The notes: generated by a model from the sequence alone, not told the origin. DNA of 37,280 bases from CAZKFA01 sp964551925 (GCA_964551925.1 CAZKFA010000017.1:1-37280), one strand, 5' to 3'. Positions 15,264 to 23,613 are shown, counted from the stretch's first letter. Numbers and translations are program-made.

Positions 15264-16476
15264 GAATAATTACGACGTTGTCGTCATAGGTGCTGGAGCT
15301 GCTGGCTTTATGACAGCTATCCAAGCCGGCAAGCGTGGTCGCAAAGTTCTATTGATCGATTCCTCTAACAAGATAGGCGAAAAAATTCGCATTTCTGGAG
15401 GCGGGCGCTGTAACTTCACGAATCTTTACGCTGGTCCAGAGAATTACATTTCTAACAATCCACATTTCTGCAAATCAGCTCTGGCTGGATTTACACCCCA
15501 AGATTTTATTGCTTGGGTCGAACAATACCACGTGCCCTATCACGAAAAAAAACTCGGACAATTATTCTGCGACAATAAATCAACTGAAATAATCAATATA
15601 TTGTTTCAAGAGGCAAAAAAAAATCATATCGAGATACTCAAAGGCTGCCATATAGAAAAAATCAAACATGAGGATAATATTTTTTATCTAACTGATGAGA
15701 GTGAAACTTATTATAAATCTCAAAGCTTAGTTATTGCCACGGGTGGGCTTTCTATTCCACAAATTGGTGCTAGTGATTTTGGCTATCGCATAGCTAAACA
15801 GTTCGGGCTTAATATCATAGAACCCAAACCAGCACTGGTTCCTCTAGTATTTAAGAATTGGGGATTTTTCAGCAGGCTAGCAGGTTTAAGTTTCGACGCA
15901 ATAGTAAGCTGCAAAGAGATCTCATTTCGAGAAAATATTTTATTTACACACAAAGGTTTAAGCGGACCAGCTATTTTACAAATATCATCCTACTTAGCAG
16001 CTAACGAAAGCCTTACAATTAATCTCTCACCAGCTCTGAAGCTAAAAGATTATTTAATCAAGAATAAAAGCTCCGGCAAGAAGCTCAAAACCATTCTCAA
16101 AAATATTGACTACCAAAGCGACGCTCTTAGCAAAATCAATCGCCATAAGCTTTTGCCGGACAATTTTATTGATGAATGGAGCTGGCCAGTTGATATCGAT
16201 AACAACATTGCCGAATATGCCAATAAAGATCTAGAGGCGATTGCTACAAGCTTAGAAGCGTGGCAACTAACTCCAAGCAGCACAGAAGGTTTCAACAAAG
16301 CTGAAGTTACTAGAGGCGGCGTGGATACCAATGAGCTAAACTCCAAAACTATGGAAGCCAAAAAAATACCAGGATTATATTTCGTAGGAGAAGTGGTTGA
16401 TGTAACAGGTTGGCTGGGTGGTTATAATTTTCAGTGGGCTTGGGCCTCGGGCTTTGCGGCAGGACAAAACTGCTAA
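15250..16476 (+). CDS. HI0933-family FAD-dependent oxidoreductase
   Basis: A 408-residue flavoprotein. The N-terminal dinucleotide fold is VVVIGAGAAGFMTAIQAGKRG, followed by the family signature ISGGGRCNFTN (about residues 48-58), ATGGLSIPQIGASDFGYRIA, and the C-terminal GLYFVGEVVDVTGWLGGYNFQWAW. Relatives (YhiN, BaiN) include NAD(P)H-dependent reductases of unsaturated substrates, but most have no assigned role. Its start lies inside the 3' end of the AP-superfamily gene, so it is translationally coupled to the island upstream. Confidence 0.92.
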   Translation: MSADENNYDVVVIGAGAAGFMTAIQAGKRGRKVLLIDSSNKIGEKIRISGGGRCNFTNLYAGPENYISNNPHFCKSALAGFTPQDFIAWVEQYHVPYHEKKLGQLFCDNKSTEIINILFQEAKKNHIEILKGCHIEKIKHEDNIFYLTDESETYYKSQSLVIATGGLSIPQIGASDFGYRIAKQFGLNIIEPKPALVPLVFKNWGFFSRLAGLSFDAIVSCKEISFRENILFTHKGLSGPAILQISSYLAANESLTINLSPALKLKDYLIKNKSSGKKLKTILKNIDYQSDALSKINRHKLLPDNFIDEWSWPVDIDNNIAEYANKDLEAIATSLEAWQLTPSSTEGFNKAEVTRGGVDTNELNSKTMEAKKIPGLYFVGEVVDVTGWLGGYNFQWAWASGFAAGQNC

Positions 16477-16505
16477 AAAATAGCCTATTGAAGTCATTCC
16501 CCTAT

Positions 16506-16535
16506 TTTGCGGGAACTTTCAGGGTAAACCGCAAA
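16506..16535. terminator. Hairpin after the flavoprotein gene
   Basis: TTTGCGG (16506-16512) and CCGCAAA (16529-16535) form a perfect 7-bp stem with a 16-nt loop, 30 bp after the flavoprotein stop. The run of T is poor on both strands, so termination is only likely, not certain. Confidence 0.4.
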
Positions 16536-16562
16536 TAAGACACTTAACATACTGCTGAGAGA

Positions 16563-16584
16563 CTAGCTTTGCGGTTCAAGCTAG
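16563..16584. terminator. Hairpin at the end of tsaE
   Basis: CTAGCTT (16563-16569) and AAGCTAG (16578-16584) are perfect arms around an 8-nt loop, and the stem includes the tsaE stop codon. No T-run follows on the minus strand. It may end or stabilise the tsaE transcript. Confidence 0.35.
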
Positions 16585-17013
16585 CTTAACGATCCTACTA
16601 CTCTCGCCTGTTATTTCAAAATATATTTTTAATACTTTAATATGACTATTAATAATATCCAAAGCTTCTTGACTCAAATTTTCTGCCCATTCGAAAACCA
16701 GAATTGATCGCATCCGATCATTCTCGCAAATCTCTGCAAGTTCTTCTAGAGCCACTGGGACCTTATACAAATCAAAATGATAAAAATCCAAATCTTGAAT
16801 TCTATGTTGTACTAAACCGACAAAAGTTGGACTAGTAACCGCAGTAGTTACACCACAAGCTAATGCTAATTGACGAGTGAAAGTAGTCTTACCAACTCCA
16901 AGTCCTCCATAACAAAGTAAAGCCACAGACCTGTTTGCAAAACGTTCTGCGATAGATCGAGCAAAAACTCTAGTTGCTTCCAAATCTTGAAGAACGATAA
17001 GAGTATCAGTCAA
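16576..17013 (-). CDS. tsaE: tRNA threonylcarbamoyladenosine ATPase TsaE
   Basis: A 145-residue ATPase that works with TsaB and TsaD to make t6A37 in tRNA. It has the P-loop GGLGVGKTT (36-44), TSPTFVGLV, LDFYHFDLYKV and the C-terminal FEWAENL (family form EWPE/EWAE). I place the start at TTG 17013, which overlaps the lipoprotein stop by 8 nt (TTGACTGA). A longer in-frame ORF from 17082 exists, but its extra residues lie inside the lipoprotein gene and do not resemble TsaE. Confidence 0.92.
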   Translation of the reverse strand: MTDTLIVLQDLEATRVFARSIAERFANRSVALLCYGGLGVGKTTFTRQLALACGVTTAVTSPTFVGLVQHRIQDLDFYHFDLYKVPVALEELAEICENDRMRSILVFEWAENLSQEALDIINSHIKVLKIYFEITGESSRIVKLA

Positions 17014-17521
17014 GTTTCGCCCCCAAAGGCTGAGGTACTTCAAGACCCTCTCCACCAATGGTTTTGGCCTTCTGACCATCAATATATAAATAAACCGGTC
17101 TGCCTTTAGCCAATGTTAGAGCAGTTTCGCGCAATTGTCTAAAACGAGCCTGCATAGCCTCAGAACCGCCACCATACATAAACTGACTACTTACATCAAT
17201 CTTAACTTCCTTAGAACTCTCATCAACACTAATTAATCTAGAACCAACCGGGATCTCAGTATGCAAACCAAGTTTCTCCTGCTCTTCTAACGTTGGTCCA
17301 AGAAAAAGCTCCTTAAGGGCTGTTTCATAAGCAGTCTTACCATTAGGAATTTTTCTATAAATAGGAATAAGCACCACTCCAAGCTCCTCATTGGCCTTAG
17401 TAAAATAAATAGTCACCTTAGGACCACTCACAGCCGCACCAGGCGAGTTCTGCTTAGAGCAGCCTATCAAAAGATAAGGCAAACAGAGTAGACATAAGCA
17501 AAAAACTTGAAAACTTCTCAT
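17006..17521 (-). CDS. GerMN-domain lipoprotein
   Basis: A 171-residue exported protein. The signal peptide ends in the lipobox LLIGC (Cys21), so it should be lipid-anchored. The GerMN domain (Pfam GerMN, sporulation and spore-germination type) runs from about residue 36: VTIYFTKANEE, ALKELFLGPTLEEQEKLGL, SRLISVDESSKEVKIDVS. In non-sporing bacteria the domain is found in envelope proteins of unclear role. It is co-transcribed with tsaE and diverges from the ompH-lpxD group; a -10 box 8 nt from the ATG predicts a leaderless message. Confidence 0.88.
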   Translation of the reverse strand: MRSFQVFCLCLLCLPYLLIGCSKQNSPGAAVSGPKVTIYFTKANEELGVVLIPIYRKIPNGKTAYETALKELFLGPTLEEQEKLGLHTEIPVGSRLISVDESSKEVKIDVSSQFMYGGGSEAMQARFRQLRETALTLAKGRPVYLYIDGQKAKTIGGEGLEVPQPLGAKLD

Positions 17522-17529
17522 TAACTAAT

Positions 17530-17538
17530 ATTTTAACA
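17530..17538 (-). promoter_or_regulatory. Extended -10, leaderless promoter of the GerMN lipoprotein gene
   Basis: Minus strand TGT-TAAAAT, 8 nt (attagtta), ATG. It lies about 20 bp from the oppositely directed ompH box, so the two promoters share their -35 areas. Confidence 0.6.
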
Positions 17539-17551
17539 GGTCCTAGAGCTT

Positions 17552-17560
17552 TGCTATAAT
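17552..17560 (+). promoter_or_regulatory. Extended -10, leaderless promoter of the ompH-lpxD operon
   Basis: TGC-TATAAT (hexamer 17555-17560), 7 nt (agctact), ATG 17568. No ribosome site. Confidence 0.65.
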
Positions 17561-17567
17561 AGCTACT

Positions 17568-18041
17568 ATGCATAAAAATTTATCTATTCTTCTTAGCAGT
17601 TTATTAATGTCAGCATTATGCTTATCACCGACTCAATGTAAAGACGGATCGACATTGAAAGTTGCTACTGTAAATCCAAACAAAATACTCGAAGCTTATC
17701 CAAAAGCTCAACAAATGCTACAAGAGCTGTCTAAAGCAGAAGCTGATTTAAATAAAAAAATCATGGCAAAAAAAGAAGTTCTAGATCGTGCCAAAGCTGC
17801 CAACAAAACAGAAACTGAACTGCAGATGCTCAAAGAACAAATGCGTCTTGAGATTGAGCCTGAAGCTAAAAAACTAGAAGAAGATTCTAATAAACGCAGT
17901 GCTGAAATCGAACAAAATATTGATACTGCAATTAAACTTGTAGTCCAAGATCAGCAGTTTGATGTGGTCATGATGCAGGACGCGGTCCTATATGGTGCTA
18001 CGGATATAACAGATATCGTCTTAGGAAAATTAGGCAAATAA
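17568..18041 (+). CDS. OmpH/Skp-family periplasmic chaperone, first copy
   Basis: A 157-residue secreted protein: signal peptide (about residues 1-24), then VATVNPNKILEAYPKAQQML, the conserved opening of OmpH/Skp, and a long charged coiled coil (about residues 50-120) forming the tentacle helices, ending in FDVVMMQDAVLYGATDITD. Skp-like trimers hold unfolded outer-membrane proteins in the periplasm. The second copy starts one base after its stop. Position before lpxD is the classical skp-lpxD order, here without bamA. A cysteine at residue 24 (PTQC) does not make a good lipobox. Confidence 0.88.
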   Translation: MHKNLSILLSSLLMSALCLSPTQCKDGSTLKVATVNPNKILEAYPKAQQMLQELSKAEADLNKKIMAKKEVLDRAKAANKTETELQMLKEQMRLEIEPEAKKLEEDSNKRSAEIEQNIDTAIKLVVQDQQFDVVMMQDAVLYGATDITDIVLGKLGK

Positions 18042-18042
18042 T

Positions 18043-18513
18043 ATGTTTAAATTACTAATATCTATTGCAATTTTAATTTACTCCTCTGTCCCAGCGCTCG
18101 CAGCTAAAATTGCGGCTATTGACCTAACTCGTGTATATGAAGAATATCCATTAATCCAAGAAGCTAACAAAGCTATCGATGACGCTGAATCGCGCTTGAA
18201 AAGAGTGTTAGCAACAGCAGATAAAGAGCTCAAAGAACTTGAAAGCAAAGGTTCTCAAGAAGCTATTCTAGCTAAACAAGACGAAATCCAAGACCTAGTA
18301 GACGAAGAAGTTGAGAAACTGCACGATCAAAAAGAAGCTTACAATCTGGAGATCAATCGTAATATAGAGCGCTCATTAAAGAAACTAGCTGAGACTTACT
18401 CTTACGAACTAATCCTCAACAAGATACAGACGGCGGGTGATACAGAAGATGTTACTGATCAATTCTTAACTGAACTTAAAACAGTACAAACACCAACAAC
18501 AACCGGGAAATAG
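18043..18513 (+). CDS. OmpH/Skp-family periplasmic chaperone, second copy
   Basis: A 156-residue protein with a Sec signal peptide cleaved after PALA (about residue 20), then KIAAIDLTRVYEEYPLIQEA, a charged coiled coil, and YSYELILNKIQTAGDTEDVTDQFL, equivalent to the closing strand and DVTD end of OmpH proteins. It shares architecture but little sequence with the first copy, so the duplication is old. One-base spacing from the upstream gene and 4 bp to lpxD indicate a tight operon. Confidence 0.88.
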   Translation: MFKLLISIAILIYSSVPALAAKIAAIDLTRVYEEYPLIQEANKAIDDAESRLKRVLATADKELKELESKGSQEAILAKQDEIQDLVDEEVEKLHDQKEAYNLEINRNIERSLKKLAETYSYELILNKIQTAGDTEDVTDQFLTELKTVQTPTTTGK

Positions 18514-18517
18514 ATCA

Positions 18518-19657
18518 TTGCAATTAAGTCAAATACAAGAGTTAACTAAGGGGATTTTGAGTGGTGATAAAAATTTCTCGATAGAAGGAATAGCCGCTCA
18601 GCCCCAATCTGCCAAAGCTAATGAATTAGCTTTAATTTTCTCTAGCAGCCTGCCTAAAGTACTCAATATACTAGAGACTTCTCAAGCAAAGGCGTTTATA
18701 GTTAATGACAACTTACAACAGCAAGCCAAATTTTTGGACTTCAAAAATACTCATGATAATTTGAGTTTTATTTTCGTTGCTCGTCCTAAATTTGCACTAA
18801 AGCAACTGATCCCTTATTTCTGTAAAGCGCGCTGGAAGCCAAATCAAGGTATAGATACTAGCGCCATCATTAGTGACAAGGTGGCTATAGATAGTAGTGC
18901 CAGCATTGGTGCTCTATGTTTTATCGGACCCAATACCAAAATAGGCATGAATACCATCATTCACCCACGTGTAACTATCGGAGCGAATGTAACGATTGGT
19001 AATAAGTGTGAAATCAGATCTGGTGTAGTAATAGAAGATTACGTAGAGATTGGTTCTAACGTTCTCATTCACCCAAATGCCGTAATTGGAGCAGATGGAT
19101 ATAGCTACACAACTGAGCAAGCTAGCAATTTAGAGAAAATGCAGAAGGGTGATTTTAACTTCAGTACTGATCGTCAGATTCAGCACAAAATCCTATCTGC
19201 GGGGACGGTAATTATAGAAGATGATGTAGAGATTGGTGCAAATACTTGTATCGACAGAGGCAATATTACAGCCACTCGCATCAAACAAGGAAGCAAGATT
19301 GACAACCTATGTCAAATTGGACACAATGTACAAATTGGCAAAGACGTACTAATCATTGCCCAGACCGGGATTGCTGGCAGTGCGGTAATTGGCGATCGAG
19401 TTACTATGGCAGGATCATCAGGCTGTGGTGATGGAGTGAATATTGGCAACGATGCGGTGGTAGGAGCTTTTAGCGCAGTAAATTCTGACATACCTGCTTT
19501 CTTGCCAGTGTTAGGCGCCCCAGCAATTGCTTATGGTGAATTTATGAAACGTCAACGCGCAATTGCCCGCTTACCAAAACAACAAGAGGAATTGCGAAAC
19601 ATTAAATCACAAATCGCTAAACTCTCTCACAACAACAGTTCAAGCGAAATAAAATAA
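18518..19657 (+). CDS. lpxD: UDP-3-O-acylglucosamine N-acyltransferase LpxD
   Basis: A 379-residue left-handed beta-helix enzyme of lipid A synthesis that N-acylates UDP-3-O-acyl-glucosamine from acyl-ACP. A uridine-binding N-terminal domain is followed by many hexapeptide repeats (IGANVTIGNKCEI, IGADGYSY). DNLCQIGHNVQIGKDVLI carries the family's catalytic histidine, and a C-terminal helix follows. TTG start. It is somewhat longer than the usual 340. With the OmpH pair upstream it shows an LPS-type outer membrane. Confidence 0.94.
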   Translation: MQLSQIQELTKGILSGDKNFSIEGIAAQPQSAKANELALIFSSSLPKVLNILETSQAKAFIVNDNLQQQAKFLDFKNTHDNLSFIFVARPKFALKQLIPYFCKARWKPNQGIDTSAIISDKVAIDSSASIGALCFIGPNTKIGMNTIIHPRVTIGANVTIGNKCEIRSGVVIEDYVEIGSNVLIHPNAVIGADGYSYTTEQASNLEKMQKGDFNFSTDRQIQHKILSAGTVIIEDDVEIGANTCIDRGNITATRIKQGSKIDNLCQIGHNVQIGKDVLIIAQTGIAGSAVIGDRVTMAGSSGCGDGVNIGNDAVVGAFSAVNSDIPAFLPVLGAPAIAYGEFMKRQRAIARLPKQQEELRNIKSQIAKLSHNNSSSEIK

Positions 19658-19658
19658 A

Positions 19659-20891
19659 TTGACAGAACAAAAAAATAAATTGAAAATATTCTGCGTAGTT
19701 GGTACCAGGCCAGAGTTCATCAAAATGTATCCAGTTTATAAACGCTTCTGGGAATTAGGGCAGAAGAAATACCCCAATCTCGAAGTCAAATGGATATCGA
19801 GCTCTCAGCACACAGATCTACTTAAAGATTTATATAAATTCTTCAAACTAAAAGCTGATTATAAATTCCCAGAATACTCATCAAAAGCTGATTTGAGTAC
19901 AAAAGCAGCTAAAATTCTAGGTGCTGCAAATAAATTATTCAACGAGGATCGTCCTGATTTAGTAATAGTGCAAGGCGATACCTTAACCAGTCAGCAAGTA
20001 GCTTTGGCAGCTTTCTATCAACGGATCCCCATTGCTCATATTGAAGCAGGGCTGCGCACTAATAATATATATTCTCCTTTCCCAGAAGAGCTCGCACGAA
20101 GAACTATTAGCCAAATCAGTGAGCTGGATTTCACTCCAACAGAGAATGCTCAGAACACTCTAGAGGCTGAGAAAATATTATTCAAACGCTCATCACACCC
20201 CTTTCTTACAGGCAATACTGTCATTGATACTCTTAAATTCACTGTCGATAAACTAAATCATAATTTCGACTGGGGGGATTTGGCTTTTGCTGAATTCGCT
20301 TACAAAAGAAAAAAAATAAATCTAGTTGAGGCGCTAGCTGAGCCAAAGAGAAGCATTCTCATCACCAGCCATCGTAGAGAAAACAATTATTCCATACAAT
20401 GCAATTTAACTAATGCCCTGTATCGCTTAGCCCAAAGATTCAAAGATGATGATTCTATTCGATTTATCGTATCAACCCACAAAAATCCAGAAGCCCGAAA
20501 AGCTTTTACAGAGCTCAACTCACAACTTGTTGATGAGGGCATAAACAACATCATGATACTAGAATCTCTTAATTATCCATTATTTATACACCTATTACAG
20601 GAAGCATATTTTGTGGTTACTGATAGTGGTGGCATTCAAGAAGAAGCTCCTTACCTATGCACACCGGTATTAGTTTTTCGCAATGAGACTGAACGTATCG
20701 AAGGTATAGAACAAGGCTTCAGTAAATTAATTGGAACTGAAGAACATGTTGTTCATGGAGCAATGCTCGAGATGCTAACTAATGACAGTGCATATCAATC
20801 AATGATTAAATTTGACGAGCAACCCTATGGTGATGGCTTAGCAGCGGAACGCATTGCAGAAATTTGTTTACTATATTTAAGAGTCCGTTGA
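19659..20891 (+). CDS. wecB: UDP-N-acetylglucosamine 2-epimerase
   Basis: A 410-residue non-hydrolysing epimerase that makes UDP-ManNAc for surface glycans. Motifs in order: VVGTRPEFIKMYPV, SSSQHTDLL, VQGDTLTSQQVALAAF, HIEAGLRT, PFPEELARR, GNTVIDTL, TSHRREN and TDSGGIQEEAPYL. It begins with TTG one base after the lpxD TAA, so it belongs to the same operon as the chaperones and lipid A gene. Slightly longer than E. coli WecB (376), with an insertion near residues 205-225. The 3' end converges on ispF. Confidence 0.94.
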   Translation: MTEQKNKLKIFCVVGTRPEFIKMYPVYKRFWELGQKKYPNLEVKWISSSQHTDLLKDLYKFFKLKADYKFPEYSSKADLSTKAAKILGAANKLFNEDRPDLVIVQGDTLTSQQVALAAFYQRIPIAHIEAGLRTNNIYSPFPEELARRTISQISELDFTPTENAQNTLEAEKILFKRSSHPFLTGNTVIDTLKFTVDKLNHNFDWGDLAFAEFAYKRKKINLVEALAEPKRSILITSHRRENNYSIQCNLTNALYRLAQRFKDDDSIRFIVSTHKNPEARKAFTELNSQLVDEGINNIMILESLNYPLFIHLLQEAYFVVTDSGGIQEEAPYLCTPVLVFRNETERIEGIEQGFSKLIGTEEHVVHGAMLEMLTNDSAYQSMIKFDEQPYGDGLAAERIAEICLLYLRVR

Positions 20892-20906
20892 AAAGTTCGG
20901 TTCTTT

Positions 20907-21425
20907 CTAGAAACCAATTCTCTCAAGTAGTACAACAGCATGTGCTGCAATTCCTTCTTCTCTACCAACAAACCCCAAACCCTCACAGGTAGTTGCTTTA
21001 ATGTTAATTTGCTCAATAGCCAAGTTCAAGACCTCTGCTATATTCTCAACAATTTGTTGAGAATAAGGTTTAAGTTTGGGCTTCTCCGCTAGTACCGTAA
21101 GATCAATATTAGCTATTTTATATCCATGAGCAGCAACCATCGCCATCACCTCGGCAAGAAATAAATTACTATCATAACCAGCATAATTCGCATCAGTATC
21201 AGGGAAATGCCTACCAATATCACCCAACGCTGCTGCTCCCAATAAAGCATCACAGAGAGCATGCAAAACCACGTCAGCATCAGAATGCCCTAATAAGACT
21301 TTGCCATAATTAATAACCACCCCACCTAATTTCAGCTGATGCTCAGTACGCTTAGGATGCAAAGATAAAAACTCTTCTTTAGTCAGCAAACGATGCACAT
21401 CAAAACCTTGTCCTATACGAAACAT
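20907..21425 (-). CDS. ispF: 2-C-methyl-D-erythritol 2,4-cyclodiphosphate synthase
   Basis: A 172-residue zinc enzyme of the non-mevalonate isoprenoid pathway. It starts MFRIGQGFDVHRL, with metal ligands D and H in DVH, then LGHSDADVVLHALCDALLGA, DIGRHFPDTD, LTVLAEKPKLKPY, and NIKATTCEGLGFVGREEGIAAHAVVLL. I chose ATG 21425 over an ATG 18 bp upstream because it aligns with the family start and has TGcTAAAAT exactly 8 nt before it. An insertion of about 15 residues after DVHRL is seen in several relatives. No ispD adjacent. Confidence 0.96.
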   Translation of the reverse strand: MFRIGQGFDVHRLLTKEEFLSLHPKRTEHQLKLGGVVINYGKVLLGHSDADVVLHALCDALLGAAALGDIGRHFPDTDANYAGYDSNLFLAEVMAMVAAHGYKIANIDLTVLAEKPKLKPYSQQIVENIAEVLNLAIEQINIKATTCEGLGFVGREEGIAAHAVVLLERIGF

Positions 21426-21433
21426 TGATATTA

Positions 21434-21442
21434 ATTTTAGCA
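21434..21442 (-). promoter_or_regulatory. Extended -10, leaderless promoter of ispF
   Basis: Minus strand TGC-TAAAAT, 8 nt (taatatca), ATG 21425. No ribosome site. Confidence 0.6.
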
Positions 21443-21494
21443 AAACGACACGCTTAAGATATCACGCGACACTTGCAGATTATCATAACTCTTA

Positions 21495-21500
21495 TATAAT
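21495..21500 (+). promoter_or_regulatory. -10 box of the SLH protein gene
   Basis: TATAAT, 11 nt before ATG 21512 (5 nt before an in-frame TTG). The predicted 5' leader is only a few bases. Confidence 0.45.
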
Positions 21501-21511
21501 TAATATTGAGT

Positions 21512-22330
21512 ATGCAAACAAAATTCTTTTCTCTAGTTTCAGTTCTTAGCTTATCCTGCTTTTGTGGATTAGCTTCATCTGCTGCAAATAAAGCCGGCTT
21601 ATACGATGTTCCAAAAAGTCACTGGGCTCATGACGCCGTTAAGACAGTTGTTGATGATTATCAATTTATGCAAGGCGATCCTAACGGTAACTTCGGTGGG
21701 TCTAGAGCGTTAAGCCGTTATGAGTTTGCTAAAACTATGACTAAAGTTGTAGAACATTACAACACTGCCATTGAAGCAAATAAACAAGATACAGAGAATT
21801 TACTATCAGTAATGGAATTATTCCAGAACGAAATGAAATCTGTTGATGAGAGAATGACTGAGTTAGGTGGTCAAATTGATTCACAGAACGCAACTGTCGC
21901 AGAACTGAATGAACTTATTCTTGGTTTAGCAGAAGAGATAAACTCTATTGATCCAGATTCAGGCAAAACCAAAATAGAAGGACTAGAAGAAAGAGTTGCA
22001 CTTGCAGAACAAAAAATTGACTCAATAAAGAACAGAGGACTTATTGTTGATACTTTGATCAAAGGTACAGCAAATGATATCAAGAAGCTAGGCAAAGCTA
22101 CTGCTAATGCGGGTAGATCTCTAAGCAGAAGAAAAAACAAGCCGGGTGAGCAAGTTCAAACGTCAACTCTAGAAAATGAAACAATAGAAATTACAACTCC
22201 TAGTAAAGATACTAAAGGTGAGAATTTAACCGAGAGTACTGTTTATCAAAACATTGATAATATAATTCAAACTAACGTACCAGCTCAAGAAAAATCAATT
22301 GCATTTTCAGAAGATAGTGGTACATTGTAG
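21512..22330 (+). CDS. SLH-domain coiled-coil envelope protein
   Basis: A 272-residue exported protein. Signal peptide (about residues 1-24, ending SSAANKA), one SLH domain (YDVPKSHWAHDAVKTVVDDY to RYEFAKTMTKVVEHY, about 30-85), then a coiled coil (about 90-165), a basic patch RSLSRRKNKPG and an acidic, Thr/Ser-rich tail. A single SLH domain near the N-terminus is typical of cyanobacterial envelope proteins, where it grips the peptidoglycan-linked polymer, but those usually continue into a porin barrel that is absent here. It starts a tight gene row with a MerR-like gene and nrdR. Confidence 0.85.
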   Translation: MQTKFFSLVSVLSLSCFCGLASSAANKAGLYDVPKSHWAHDAVKTVVDDYQFMQGDPNGNFGGSRALSRYEFAKTMTKVVEHYNTAIEANKQDTENLLSVMELFQNEMKSVDERMTELGGQIDSQNATVAELNELILGLAEEINSIDPDSGKTKIEGLEERVALAEQKIDSIKNRGLIVDTLIKGTANDIKKLGKATANAGRSLSRRKNKPGEQVQTSTLENETIEITTPSKDTKGENLTESTVYQNIDNIIQTNVPAQEKSIAFSEDSGTL

Positions 22331-22333
22331 AGT

Positions 22334-23119
22334 ATGAGCTCGATTAGTAAAGAAGAACTTTGTCAGAAATTAAGAATAGATGAATTTATACTAAAGCGTT
22401 ATCAAGGCTTCTTTGGCTTGCCAGAAGATCAAGTACATTACAGTCAAGACTTCGTCTACCATATAACGAAGTTACATGATCAGGTGTCAAGTGGGCTTTC
22501 GTTAGATGATATATATCATTTAAGTTTCGTTGCTAACAAATACGCAGATAAAGTAGAAGGTCTAGTAGCTTTTGCTGAATTATTACCACAGAAGCATCTC
22601 AAAGAAATGATTGACTATCAAGCAAATCTAATCTCAGAGCTTAACAGCAAGAATCAAGAGTTATTCGCTTATATCCAAACTCTAGAAGAATCTCTATCAG
22701 TAACACAACAAGATTTAGCAAGACTACAACAACTAGAAGCTTGCTTACCAGAATACCAAGAAGCTTACAATAAACTAGAAGAACTAGTAGAAACAAAAAA
22801 CACTCAGAACGAAGCCCTACTAGAGCGTATTGCTCAAAATGAACTTGAGTATGAGCGGTCACGCCAAGCAAACCTGCTACAAAGAGAACAAATCTCAGAT
22901 CTGAAAACAAAAGTATCCGCGTTAGAAGCAGAACTAGGATCATATACTAATTTAGAAGATGGTAGTGCGATAAACTACCAAACCTTGCTGCGCAAAAAAG
23001 AGCGTGAGATCGCATTAAAATATCAGCGTGAAATTATAGATCTAAAGAAACAAGTAGATTTAGTAGTAGAACAGAAAGAACAAGAGTGGTTCAAAAAGAA
23101 AAGTGGAGTAAATTACTGA
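22334..23119 (+). CDS. MerR-like helix-turn-helix plus long coiled-coil protein
   Basis: A 261-residue soluble protein. Residues 1-75 read like a MerR-type DNA-binding domain: SISKEELCQKLRIDEFILKR as helix-turn-helix and SSGLSLDDIYHL as the second helix pair. Residues 95-255 are a continuous Gln/Glu-rich coiled coil (EELVETKNTQNEALLERIAQ). No ligand-binding domain or cysteine sensor is seen. Its start is 3 bp after the SLH gene stop and its end is one base from nrdR. It may be a DNA-bound structural or regulatory protein; I do not recognise a named family. Confidence 0.7.
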   Translation: MSSISKEELCQKLRIDEFILKRYQGFFGLPEDQVHYSQDFVYHITKLHDQVSSGLSLDDIYHLSFVANKYADKVEGLVAFAELLPQKHLKEMIDYQANLISELNSKNQELFAYIQTLEESLSVTQQDLARLQQLEACLPEYQEAYNKLEELVETKNTQNEALLERIAQNELEYERSRQANLLQREQISDLKTKVSALEAELGSYTNLEDGSAINYQTLLRKKEREIALKYQREIIDLKKQVDLVVEQKEQEWFKKKSGVNY

Positions 23120-23120
23120 A

Positions 23121-23597
23121 GTGGAGTGTCCGTTCTGCAAATCAATGAACATAAAGGTTCTAGAGAGTCGAACCAGCGATGACAATACCAGTATAAGACG
23201 TCGCAGAGAATGTGTTGATTGCAACGAACGCTTTACAACTTACGAGAGAGTAGAGTTCAACCCAATTGTTGTTGTCAAAAAAAGTGGCAGTAAAGAAATA
23301 TATTCACGCAACAAGCTACTTAAGAGTATCGTGAGAGCCTGTAGTAAAGGACAGATATCCACAGAGACCCTAGACTCCATACTCGAGAAAGTCGAGAAAC
23401 AAATGTATCGCAATTACTCTCGAGAGATCCCAAGCTCAGATCTTGGCGAAATAGTCATGGGTGAATTAAAGAAACTAGAACCAATGGCATTCTTACGTTA
23501 TGCTTCAATTTTCAAACGAATCAACTCATTAGAAGAATTCCTACAAGAATTAAATCACATTCAAGACTCGACGACCTTGATCAATAGCAATGCTTAA
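23121..23597 (+). CDS. nrdR: Ribonucleotide reductase repressor NrdR
   Basis: A 158-residue repressor of ribonucleotide reductase genes that senses ATP/dATP. The zinc ribbon uses C3, C6, C31 and C34 (MECPFCKS, ECVDCNERFTTYE). The ATP-cone follows (VVKKSGSKEIYSRNKLLKSI). The tail LRYASIFKRINSLEEF is typical. GTG start. The length is normal. No nrd genes are in the window, so its targets lie elsewhere. The stop region overlaps an ATG of a longer version of the next ORF. Confidence 0.97.
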   Translation: MECPFCKSMNIKVLESRTSDDNTSIRRRRECVDCNERFTTYERVEFNPIVVVKKSGSKEIYSRNKLLKSIVRACSKGQISTETLDSILEKVEKQMYRNYSREIPSSDLGEIVMGELKKLEPMAFLRYASIFKRINSLEEFLQELNHIQDSTTLINSNA

Positions 23598-23613
23598 AGC
23601 AAGCCTACAAATA

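Noticed and set aside
12307..16476. Defence or antiphage system
   Set aside because: The genes are sulfotransferases, an AP-superfamily enzyme and a flavoprotein; no nuclease, toxin, sensor or phage-defence domain is visible.
17014..17082. Longer TsaE start
   Set aside because: The extra residues are the GerMN lipoprotein coding sequence in another frame and do not resemble TsaE; TTG 17013 fits the family length.
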